Source: Cyanobacteria bacterium UBA4641 (lineage in GTDB: Bacteria > Cyanobacteriota > Vampirovibrionia > Gastranaerophilales > Gastranaerophilaceae). From it: DNA of 19,008 nucleotides. Position numbers and translations under genes: made by a program. A model generated the notes under the pieces. The model did no database searches, was not told where the DNA came from, and saw only the letters and a list, made by a program, of their open reading frames with translations. Where the stretch lies: contig DHMN01000008.1 in the NCBI GenBank assembly GCA_002405805.1, forward strand, positions 26,435-45,442, in the 5' to 3' direction. Below are positions 14,132 to 19,008 of the stretch, piece by piece. Position 1 is the stretch's first letter, and each line of letters begins with the position of its first letter.

Positions 14132-14482
14132 TTACTTTTTCTCAATTACGGTATCTTTTAGAAACTTATTTTTTACAAAACTTCTTTTCTTTGGAGTGGT
14201 GAAGTTGCTTGAGTTTTCGCCATTATTTGATGTGTTTAAATTAATATTTATTGTATTTCCTTTTTCAATGCCATTGTAGAGTTGATTTTGATGTTTTATA
14301 TAGCGTTGTCTTTCTCCTGCTCGAATGGCATTTTGTGGTGTAAACAAGGCATTTGAACCAAGTTCAACAGGTTGAGTATTGATAAGGGCGCCCGCACTGT
14401 TATAAACATATTCTCTTGCTTGTACACTGCAACCGATTGCAAAACTTGCAAAAATAAAAAGACCAACTAAAATTTGTTTCAT
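14132..14482 (-). CDS. Small secreted protein, GSNALFTPQNAIRAG family, paralogue 2
   Basis: 116 residues from the ATG at 14482. The open frame runs 24 codons further, but AAAGGAA sits 6 bases before this ATG and it gives a proper signal peptide (hydrophobic 4-17, probable cleavage after SVQA, residue 22). AIGC at 15-18 is a weak lipobox alternative. The mature part opens REYVYN, contains GSNALFTPQNAIRAG (42-56) with basic R-x-R after it, then an Asn-rich stretch (76-93) and a Lys-rich tail. The motif and the opening are shared with the neighbouring gene at 14590, so the two are tandem paralogues. Family and function not recognised; the location is expected to be periplasmic or extracellular. 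Confidence 0.75.
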   Translation of the reverse strand: MKQILVGLFIFASFAIGCSVQAREYVYNSAGALINTQPVELGSNALFTPQNAIRAGERQRYIKHQNQLYNGIEKGNTININLNTSNNGENSSNFTTPKKRSFVKNKFLKDTVIEKK

Positions 14483-14552
14483 ATAATTTCCTTTTATAAT
14501 GAACATCATAATCTTATAACGAAATTGTATCATATATTGTTCATTTGTGCGC

Positions 14553-14580
14553 AAAAAAAGTGGGATTTTGTCCCACTTTT
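14553..14580 (-). terminator. Intrinsic terminator after paralogue 1
   Basis: AAAAGTGGGA (14556-14565) and TCCCACTTTT (14571-14580) form a perfect 10-bp stem with a 5-nt loop. Read on the minus strand it ends in seven T. It lies 9 bp past the stop codon of the gene at 14590 and separates the two paralogues. Confidence 0.88.
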
Positions 14581-14589
14581 CAAATTTTT

Positions 14590-15000
14590 CTAGTTAAAAT
14601 AAGTGATTCCGTTTCTTGTGTAAGATTTTGGAGTGCTTATTTTGTAATTTTTGTCAAAGCGAGAAATCTCAACAGGTGCTGTACGCGCGGTTTGTGTTGC
14701 AACTTGTGTCCCATAACCATATCCGCCACCATAGCCGTATCCTACCCTTCCTGTTCCATAGTTGGCAATTGCTCTTGTCATGGCTTTTTCGCGTGCGATA
14801 GCTCTATTTCTTGCTCCGGCTCTGATTGCGTTTTGAGGTGTGAATAATGCATTTGAGCCAAAATTGTGGATTGAACGTACTTGACCATGGCTTACACGTG
14901 CAATTGGTTGTCTTCCACCTGCTCCATAAATATATTCAGCTGCATTCACTGACATTGTTGAAAACAAGATTACTAAAACTGTTAAAATAATTTTTTTCAT
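14590..15000 (-). CDS. Small secreted Gly/Tyr-rich protein, GSNALFTPQNAIRAG family, paralogue 1
   Basis: 136 residues. A classic signal peptide (MKK, hydrophobic core 4-16, cleavage after VNA at residue 20) is followed by AEYIYGAGG, then the motif GSNALFTPQNAIRAG (48-62), a basic helix-like segment with several Ala and Arg, a GYGYGGGYGYG run (87-97) and a C-terminal segment ending GITYFN. AAGGA precedes ATG with 9-base spacing. Its codons for the shared motif differ from the paralogue at many third positions while the amino acids are identical, which indicates selection on the motif. Exported, function unknown. The Gly-Tyr region hints at a surface or matrix protein. Confidence 0.78.
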   Translation of the reverse strand: MKKIILTVLVILFSTMSVNAAEYIYGAGGRQPIARVSHGQVRSIHNFGSNALFTPQNAIRAGARNRAIAREKAMTRAIANYGTGRVGYGYGGGYGYGTQVATQTARTAPVEISRFDKNYKISTPKSYTRNGITYFN

Positions 15001-15093
15001 TTACACACATCCTTCTTTTTCCTTGTCCTTAGAATACCTGACAAATTTTTATTTTGCTACTGATGTAACAAAATTTTTACCTAACTTAATAAA

Positions 15094-15477
15094 TCAGTTT
15101 AAAATCAGGATGCCAAAATTTAGATATATTGCAAAAATTACTTGTAAAAGATATGGAAGTAAAAGAAATCCTGCAAGTTTTGAGACTTTGAAGAAATAAA
15201 TTATGGTTAATATCAATAATAATAACAAAATTATTACATCAAACAGTGCAAAATTTATGGATTTCAAGGTGAAAAATATGTAGCTCCACGCGAAATTAAA
15301 AATCAGTTGACATAAAAATAAATTGATTGCGATTGATTTATTTTTTGAATTTGGTTTGGATAAAACAATGAAAAAAGCAATTGCCATCAATGAATACAAA
15401 ACTCCCCATGCTATCGGAAAATAAGCTGCAGGTGGGGTGTATGGCGGTTTTGCAAGTTCTTGATACCAAATATTCAT
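15094..15477 (-). CDS. tspO: TspO/MBR-family membrane protein lacking the first helix
   Basis: 127 residues. TspO landmarks are WYQELAKPPYTPP (4-16), the Pro-Trp helix around 21-38, QLIFNFAWSYIFF (57-69) and the C-terminal LAGFLLLPYLLQVIFAIYLN (101-120). TspO proteins bind porphyrins and act in stress or tetrapyrrole control. The usual length is about 150-160 with five helices. Here only four are encoded after the ATG. The upstream codons in frame (15478-15537) encode a hydrophobic segment that could be the missing helix, but they contain no ATG, GTG or TTG. No Shine-Dalgarno sequence is seen at 15477. It lies 47 bp after the DUF1653 gene, so translation may be coupled, or the gene may be decaying at its 5' end. 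Confidence 0.82.
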   Translation of the reverse strand: MNIWYQELAKPPYTPPAAYFPIAWGVLYSLMAIAFFIVLSKPNSKNKSIAINLFLCQLIFNFAWSYIFFTLKSINFALFDVIILLLLLILTIIYFFKVSKLAGFLLLPYLLQVIFAIYLNFGILILN

Positions 15478-15524
15478 ATAAAAATTATTGATAACTTTTA
15501 TGAATAAGAAAATTGCAGAGGTGG

Positions 15525-15731
15525 TTAATTTTGCAAAGTGAAACGTAATGTGCCGTTATCATCAATGGTTTCATTCCACATAGTTTTTGGGCGAACCCAA
15601 ACCTGACCGTCTTTGACTGATTGGTAAACAACCATTTCGTCTAAATTTTCGGAGTGTTTTCCAAGTGCGATAATTTTATACAAATTACCTTTATAGTGTT
15701 TATAAATTTTTCCAACAGTTATTTCTTGCAT
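15525..15731 (-). CDS. DUF1653 family small protein
   Basis: 68 residues. GKIYKHYKGNLYKIIALGKHSE (7-28), VVYQ (34-37) and WVRPKTMW (45-52) reproduce the conserved pattern of the DUF1653 family (K-x-Y-x-HYKGN...HSE...VVYQ...WVRP). The family is widespread and of unknown role; it is probably a small beta-barrel. AGGA lies 6 bases before ATG, inside the last codons of pgeF, whose stop is only 3 bp upstream, so translational coupling is likely. It is the middle gene of a pgeF-DUF1653-tspO unit. Confidence 0.88.
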   Translation of the reverse strand: MQEITVGKIYKHYKGNLYKIIALGKHSENLDEMVVYQSVKDGQVWVRPKTMWNETIDDNGTLRFTLQN

Positions 15732-15734
15732 AAT

Positions 15735-16478
15735 TTATCCTAATCTTAAAACTGCGCTATGGCGTAATGTGGTTGCGTTTTCGTTTCTGTATGAATAAAA
15801 AATATCGTTGTTATGCACCGTACAATATGGGCAAACATCGATTTTTGTTATGCCAATTTCTTCAAGTTGCCTTTTGTTGATGTTTTTCAAATCGACAAAG
15901 ATATTTCCCTCACGTATTTCTGAAAGTCCGTCAAAATTATTGACCGTTTTAGATAATTTTTCGAGAACTTCCTCACCAACATTATAACAGCAAAAACCAA
16001 TAGCAGGCCCTATTACGGCGATTATGTTTTTAGGTTTTGAGTTGTAATTTTTAATTAATTCTTGTGCGGTTTTAGCTGCAATTTTTCCTGCTGTTCCGCG
16101 CCAGCCTGCATGAGCAACTGCTCCGATATTTTGAACTTCATCACACAAAATTACCGGTGTGCAATCTGCAAAATTTAAGAAAATCCCAAGATTTTTATCT
16201 GTTAAAATTAGGGCATCCGTATTAGGATAAGAAACCTTGTTTTCTATTGCTAATTCGATATTTGAGGTATGTGTTTGAGTTGGTGAAATTAGATTTTTTT
16301 CATCAATTTTTAAAAACTTACAAATTATTTTTTTGTTTTGCTCAATTTCAGTATTATTTTGCGCATCAAGATTTTTGTCGCAAATACAAATTTCTCTGGT
16401 TGTAAAAAAGGCTTGCGCATTTTTTATATAATCTGATTTTAATACTTTTTTCCCATCAATTTCTTCAAAATAAAACAT
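15735..16478 (-). CDS. pgeF: Multicopper-oxidase-like / YfiH (PgeF) family protein
   Basis: 247 residues, cytoplasmic. The zinc ligands are H70 (QTH), C106 (ADC) and H123 (AHAGWRG), with the family's GPAIGFCCYNVGEEV (157-171) and CPYCTVHNNDIFYSYR (216-231). Members act as purine nucleoside phosphorylase/adenosine deaminase-type enzymes; in E. coli the protein edits misincorporated L-Ser in peptidoglycan precursors. The old 'laccase domain' label is misleading. No ribosome-binding site precedes the ATG. TACAAT lies 6 bases upstream (top 16485-16490), so a leaderless mRNA is possible. It heads a unit with DUF1653 and tspO. Confidence 0.92.
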   Translation of the reverse strand: MFYFEEIDGKKVLKSDYIKNAQAFFTTREICICDKNLDAQNNTEIEQNKKIICKFLKIDEKNLISPTQTHTSNIELAIENKVSYPNTDALILTDKNLGIFLNFADCTPVILCDEVQNIGAVAHAGWRGTAGKIAAKTAQELIKNYNSKPKNIIAVIGPAIGFCCYNVGEEVLEKLSKTVNNFDGLSEIREGNIFVDLKNINKRQLEEIGITKIDVCPYCTVHNNDIFYSYRNENATTLRHSAVLRLG

Positions 16479-16540
16479 GATTTTATTGTAGCAATGTTTG
16501 AGGAAGAATTGAAATTTTTAACAAATATATAAAAATAATT

Positions 16541-16840
16541 TTATTTTTCATAAAACAATTTTCCATATTGATTTATGTTTTTAATCATTCCGTCGTGAGA
16601 AAGTTCTTTAAAATCAATTACATCAAATTTGTATGGAGTAGGGAGTTCATCAAGTTCTCCTGCATAGCGGAAAAATGTTTTATGATTGTCTGTCCATACT
16701 GCTAAATCTATGTCGGAGCTGTTTTTGAAATTACCTTTAGCTCTTGAACCAAAAATTACCACCTTTTCAATTTCAGGTTTTGTTCTGAAATATTCAAGCA
16801 ATTCCGTAATCGTTCTTTGTGGCAATCCAAAGTTATCCAT
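16541..16840 (-). CDS. mntA: MntA-type minimal nucleotidyltransferase (antitoxin of HEPN/MNT pair)
   Basis: 99 residues from ATG 16840; the open frame extends 12 codons upstream, but AAAGGAA seven bases before this ATG decides the start. The signature GS-x10-D-x-D is exact: G31-S32, D43-I-D45, with a third carboxylate at D73 (KFDVID). MNT proteins transfer AMP; in the characterised Shewanella pair MntA AMPylates a tyrosine of HepT and silences it. The gene overlaps the 3' end of the HEPN gene by 8 bp, which implies coupled translation. Similarity to the HI0073 family is also clear. Confidence 0.92.
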   Translation of the reverse strand: MDNFGLPQRTITELLEYFRTKPEIEKVVIFGSRAKGNFKNSSDIDLAVWTDNHKTFFRYAGELDELPTPYKFDVIDFKELSHDGMIKNINQYGKLFYEK

Positions 16841-17240
16841 TGATTTTTCCTTTAAAAAATATGTATAAATTTTCAAATTGTGGAATATATTTTTCTAAAA
16901 TTTCGTGAGCTAATTGATTGGCAAATTCAACATTGTAGGTGTGAGAAGTTTTGTTTCTTGACTCCATCATGTCTATCCAAATTTGTCCATCTTCAATTAT
17001 ATTACTTTGAAATGCTTCTTTTATGGCTTCTCGCGGAGTGTTTACTTTGATTCCGTTGTATTCTAAATAGTCTTTTTGAGTTTTCCACGCAAGTTCAAAT
17101 GTGATTTCAAAGGCTTGAACAAGAGCCATTATTGCGATATCTGTTATGCCGTTTTGGGTAATATAATCTTTTGCTATAGATAAATTTTTCTTAGCTTTTT
17201 CAAAGTTTTCAAAACGTTCAATCCAGCGCAAATTTTGCAT
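16833..17240 (-). CDS. hepT: HepT/HI0074-type HEPN protein (RNase toxin of HEPN/MNT pair)
   Basis: 135 residues, all-helical HEPN protein of the 'nucleotidyltransferase substrate binding' (HI0074) family. The start is ATG 17240 with GAGGA seven bases upstream; a TTG seven codons earlier lacks a site. FEITFELAWKTQKDYLE (44-60) and PREAIKEAF (69-77) match the family. R95-NKTS-H100-T-Y102 is the R-x4-H-x-Y motif: R and H form the RNase centre and the Tyr is the residue AMPylated by MntA in the characterised system. Order hepT then mntA, 8-bp overlap. It functions either as a toxin-antitoxin module or as phage defence. Confidence 0.93.
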   Translation of the reverse strand: MQNLRWIERFENFEKAKKNLSIAKDYITQNGITDIAIMALVQAFEITFELAWKTQKDYLEYNGIKVNTPREAIKEAFQSNIIEDGQIWIDMMESRNKTSHTYNVEFANQLAHEILEKYIPQFENLYIFFKGKING

Positions 17241-17263
17241 TATCCAATCCTCATTTGTCAAAA

Positions 17264-17292
17264 ATTATATCATGTGACAAGTCAAAACACAA
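17264..17292 (-). promoter_or_regulatory. Promoter of hepT-mntA with possible operator
   Basis: On the minus strand TTGTGT (top 17287-17292), 17 bp, then TATAAT (top 17264-17269). An inverted pair TTGTCA (17255-17260) and TGACAA (17275-17280) is centred on the -10 box and could be an autoregulatory operator. Confidence 0.5.
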
Positions 17293-17308
17293 TTGTAACG
17301 AAAAAAAT

Positions 17309-17335
17309 TCGTAGGTCGGCATTGCTATGACGACA
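17309..17335. repeat. Dispersed palindrome, TCGTAGGTCGGCA family, copy 2
   Basis: It is identical to 14101-14127 except for one base in the right arm (TGACGAC), which breaks one stem pair. Confidence 0.75.
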
Positions 17336-17357
17336 TTATTTTTTTATAAGCAGTGTA

Positions 17358-17385
17358 ATGTCACCCTGAACTTGATTCAGGGTCT
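17358..17385. repeat. Dispersed palindrome, ACCCTGAA variant
   Basis: ACCCTGAA (17363-17370), a 5-nt loop, TTCAGGGT (17376-17383), preceded by GTC. It is a third sequence variant of the ATTCYGAA family, again with compensatory arms. Confidence 0.75.
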
Positions 17386-17440
17386 ATCCATTTGATTGAA
17401 AAGCAATGCACAAAGGTCAATTATTAAAATCAGCATTGAT

Positions 17441-17509
17441 AGATTCTGAATAGGATAAAATCTACGTTGCTTGCGCAACTTGATTTTTAATCCTTTCAGA
17501 ATGACAATA
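17441..17509. repeat. Long hairpin element, ATTCTGAA family
   Basis: Outer arms ATTCTGAA (17443-17450) and TTCAGAAT (17495-17502), middle arms AGGATAAAATC and GATTTTTAATCCT, and a GTTGC/GCAAC tip make one extended hairpin of about 60 nt. The fragment at 13984-14007 corresponds to one arm. Confidence 0.7.
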
Positions 17510-17517
17510 CAGAAAAG

Positions 17518-17670
17518 TCATGCCATTACGAGGAGCAATATTTGGCAAATAAAAGAATAGACATCACAGCGCGACGTAGTAATCCCCTGCAAGTCTTGTT
17601 GTGGATTACCACGTCACTCTGTCAAGACTTATACGCCATTTGCAAGTAAACTTTCCTCGTAATGACATGA
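17518..17670. repeat. Complete nested-hairpin (MITE-like) repeat of about 150 nt
   Basis: Terminal arms 17519-17535 and 17654-17670 match in 16 of 17 positions when inverted (CATTACGAGGA / TCCTCGTAATG). An inner pair ACGTAGTAATCC and GGATTACCACGT matches 11 of 12, with CAAGTCTTG near the tip. A left-half copy lies at 1593-1661. There is no transposase and no clear target duplication. Confidence 0.7.
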
Positions 17671-17759
17671 AAAACTTCGTGTAGCGAAAACGAAGTTCCC
17701 ATAAAAATGATAATTGTAACGAAATGTAAAAATGGATTTTAAATAGTCTCAAACTCAAC

Positions 17760-17765
17760 TATAAT
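17760..17765 (+). promoter_or_regulatory. -10 box of the small membrane protein gene
   Basis: A consensus TATAAT without a recognisable -35. The expected start of transcription (about 17772) coincides with the first base of the ATGAT microsatellite. Confidence 0.4.
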
Positions 17766-17772
17766 GCTCTTT

Positions 17773-17792
17773 ATGATATGATATGATATGAT
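17773..17792. repeat. Pentanucleotide microsatellite (ATGAT)4
   Basis: Four exact ATGAT units at the predicted 5' end of the transcript for the gene at 17869. Confidence 0.85.
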
Positions 17793-17868
17793 GTGAGGGG
17801 GCTTAGCAATAAAGTTTCTCCAAAATTTTTTCTATAAGTGTACGGAAAAAATGAAAGGGGAAAATGTT

Positions 17869-18252
17869 ATGAGTATTGGAAAAATTTTTGGTAGCATGAT
17901 GGGCAGCGGTGTTGTTAAAAGTGCAGTAAATTTTGCAAAGAAAAAGCCTTTGATTGTCGCAGGGGGTCTTGGTGTCGCGGGGCTAATTGGCTACAAAGCT
18001 GCAACAACTTCGCGCAAACAACAAACAGAGGCTATGAACCAGTTATATTTGAGCAATCCGTTTATTAATCCTTTGGGTTGGTTTCAACATGCACTAAATC
18101 CGAAATTGAAACCAAATGCGTTGGACGGTCCGTTAGTAAATTATGTTGTTGAACGAAATAATGAAAATTGTAACAAATATTCAACACCTGATGAGATAAA
18201 AGAATATTATAAAAATGGCAGTAAAGGTGTAATTTTTAATTCCGCAGCATAG
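17869..18252 (+). CDS. Hypothetical small single-span membrane protein
   Basis: 127 residues from ATG 17869. An in-frame ATG six codons earlier has no ribosome-binding site, while AAAGGGG (17854-17860) sits 8 bases before this one. The N-terminus is Gly-rich and amphipathic (MSIGKIFGSMMGSG), followed after KKK by a Gly-rich hydrophobic span (27-43), consistent with one membrane helix with the basic side inside. The remainder is soluble and contains NPF-NPLGWFQHALNP (63-78). No family recognised. It has its own promoter and a strong terminator, so it is monocistronic, next to but not in the rpoB unit. Confidence 0.75.
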   Translation: MSIGKIFGSMMGSGVVKSAVNFAKKKPLIVAGGLGVAGLIGYKAATTSRKQQTEAMNQLYLSNPFINPLGWFQHALNPKLKPNALDGPLVNYVVERNNENCNKYSTPDEIKEYYKNGSKGVIFNSAA

Positions 18253-18255
18253 ACT

Positions 18256-18371
18256 GAAAGTTTGATTATGTAAGGGTTTTGGCAATTCTGCCAAAACCCT
18301 TTATTTATGCAATGTTTATAAATTATTCGCAAAGGGGCTTGACGGTGAAACTCTTGCATAATCAAACTTTC
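18256..18371. repeat. 19-bp inverted repeat enclosing the terminator
   Basis: GAAAGTTTGATTATGTAAG (18256-18274) and CTTGCATAATCAAACTTTC (18353-18371) are inverted copies, 18 of 19. A third, direct copy of the core, GAAAGCTTGATTAT, occurs at 18521-18534. The terminator hairpin lies between the two arms. Confidence 0.65.
18272..18306 (+). terminator. Intrinsic terminator of the small membrane protein gene
   Basis: AAGGGTTTTGGCA (18272-18284), loop ATTC, TGCCAAAACCCTT (18289-18301): a perfect 13-bp stem followed by TATTTA. The run of T is short but the stem is very stable. Confidence 0.88.
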
Positions 18372-18667
18372 GCTCTCACAAAAATCTGCTTGTAAATTTT
18401 TATTAAGAAAAATGAAAAATTTTCTCAAAAAACATGCCTTATTACCTTGACTACTAAAATTGATGTAATAAGATGGAGTAACATGCAAAAGTAAAGTAAG
18501 GCGAAGTGTGCCTAAATCACGAAAGCTTGATTATAAGCAGATTTCACCAACTTTAAACAATCCCTGAAATTGCAGTTATTTACCGATTATTCGGTAGAGG
18601 GTTTACAGCCTTTAAGTTAGAAATAAGTTTTTATAGTACGTACACCATTATTAAATGAGGTGAATTG
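18303..18667 (+). promoter_or_regulatory. Long gene-free, structured leader of rpoB
   Basis: No credible open frame. A promoter candidate is TTGACT (18447-18452), 16 bp, TAAGAT (18469-18474). The perfect 8-bp inverted repeat CTTATTAC/GTAATAAG (18438-18445, 18465-18472) brackets it. Downstream are AGGC/GCCT and the hairpin TACCGA-TTAT-TCGGTA (18581-18596). A start at the promoter above would leave an untranslated leader of nearly 190 nt. No known riboswitch or ribosomal leader was recognised. Confidence 0.45.
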
Positions 18668-19008
18668 ATGTCTAAGACAAAATATGCAAAAAGAGTAACG
18701 CCAATGGGTATTCCTCATACTCGTTTGGACGATTTACCGGACCTTATTGAAGTGCAAAAAAAATCGTTTGAATGGTTTTTAAAAGAAGGTTTGAAAGAAG
18801 AATTGCTTTCATTCTCTCCAATTAAAGACTATACAGGCAGATTAGAGTTACACTTCTTACCAAACTATACTTTCGACAACGCAAAGTATACAGTTGAAGA
18901 AGCAAGAATCCATGACGCAACTTATGCAAAACAATTGCGCGTTATGATTAGACTTGTAAACCGTGACAGCGGTGAAATTAAAGAACAAGAAGTTTACATC
19001 GGTGATAT
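18668..19008 (+). CDS. rpoB: RNA polymerase beta subunit, 5' part (runs off the window)
   Basis: 113 codons are visible. The start is ATG 18668 with GAGG (18657-18660) seven bases upstream. LPDLIEVQKKSFEWFLKEGL, then SFSPIKDYTGRLELHF and the YTVEEARIHDATYAKQLRV and SGEIKEQEVYIGD segments are the N-terminal beta-1/protrusion region of bacterial RpoB. The wording is closest to cyanobacterial RpoB as I recall it (for example DYTGKLELHF and GEIKEQEVFIGD). The gene just upstream is a hypothetical with its own terminator, so rpoB is not directly preceded by rplL here, in contrast to the rplJL-rpoBC order of many bacteria. Confidence 0.95.
   Translation, partial: MSKTKYAKRVTPMGIPHTRLDDLPDLIEVQKKSFEWFLKEGLKEELLSFSPIKDYTGRLELHFLPNYTFDNAKYTVEEARIHDATYAKQLRVMIRLVNRDSGEIKEQEVYIGD

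Larger units (their letters stand above)
17241..17850. other. Gene-free repeat island upstream of the small membrane protein
   Basis: It holds the hepT promoter, one copy of the TCGTAGGTCGGCA repeat, two ATTCYGAA-type palindromes, the nested 150-nt element, a TATAAT box and a pentamer microsatellite. The phrase AATTGTAACGAAA occurs twice (17291-17303 and 17711-17723). No open frame with a ribosome-binding site was found. Confidence 0.6.

Noticed and set aside
18353..18371. Reverse strand reads AGTTTGAT, like the start of 16S rRNA
   Set aside because: Only eight bases match and nothing of 16S follows. It is one arm of a local inverted repeat.
18207..18488. 93-codon open frame on the minus strand
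   Set aside because: It runs antisense through the terminator, the inverted repeat and the end of the 127-aa gene, has no ribosome-binding site and has an unlikely composition.

Overview
The window is AT-rich, compact and gene-dense, and looks like a gut-type, anaerobic, non-photosynthetic relative of Cyanobacteria (Gastranaerophilales/Melainabacteria type). Three things suggest this: the N-terminus of RpoB at the right edge reads like a cyanobacterial RpoB; there is an oxygen-sensitive class I hybrid-cluster protein (Hcp); and several lineage-type hypothetical proteins carry a short F-x-G motif. The taxonomic call is inference.

Layout. 1-244: degenerate intergenic repeat. 245-1354: PLP aminotransferase (+), bracketed by inverted copies of a 23-bp sequence. 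1355-1978: gene-free island of hairpins and dispersed repeats. 1979-3825: DUF805-like membrane protein and a coiled-coil DUF2130 protein (+). 3822-9432: leftward block of hcp, two lineage-specific hypotheticals, ade and galE; ade and galE form a tight pair with their own promoter. 9582-12843: rightward block of DEDDh exonuclease, DUF2513-like winged helix, a 28-codon Met/Cys-rich micro-ORF followed by a strong terminator, a 461-aa membrane protein lying directly behind that terminator, and a Fic AMP-transferase. 12838-13957: SGNH hydrolase (-) and an O6-alkylguanine methyltransferase (+), diverging from a symmetric shared -10. 13958-14131: dispersed repeats. 14132-17240: leftward block of a HepT/MntA (HEPN/nucleotidyltransferase) pair, pgeF, DUF1653, a TspO lacking its first helix, and two tandem secreted paralogues. 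17241-17850: the second repeat island, with a complete nested-hairpin element of about 150 nt. 17869-18252: small membrane protein and terminator. 18303-18667: structured gene-free leader. 18668-end: 5' part of rpoB.

Most genes are housekeeping or stress functions: adenine salvage, UDP-galactose, NO/hydroxylamine detoxification, alkylation repair and nucleoside clean-up. The most unusual elements are the micro-ORF/terminator arrangement at 10618-10800, the tandem secreted family sharing the motif GSNALFTPQNAIRAG, a hypothetical protein with a His-Gly...Cys-Cys pattern like clan CD peptidases, the face-to-face promoter that may give a leaderless mRNA, and three families of dispersed palindromes. 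No tRNA, rRNA, CRISPR array or transposase was seen.
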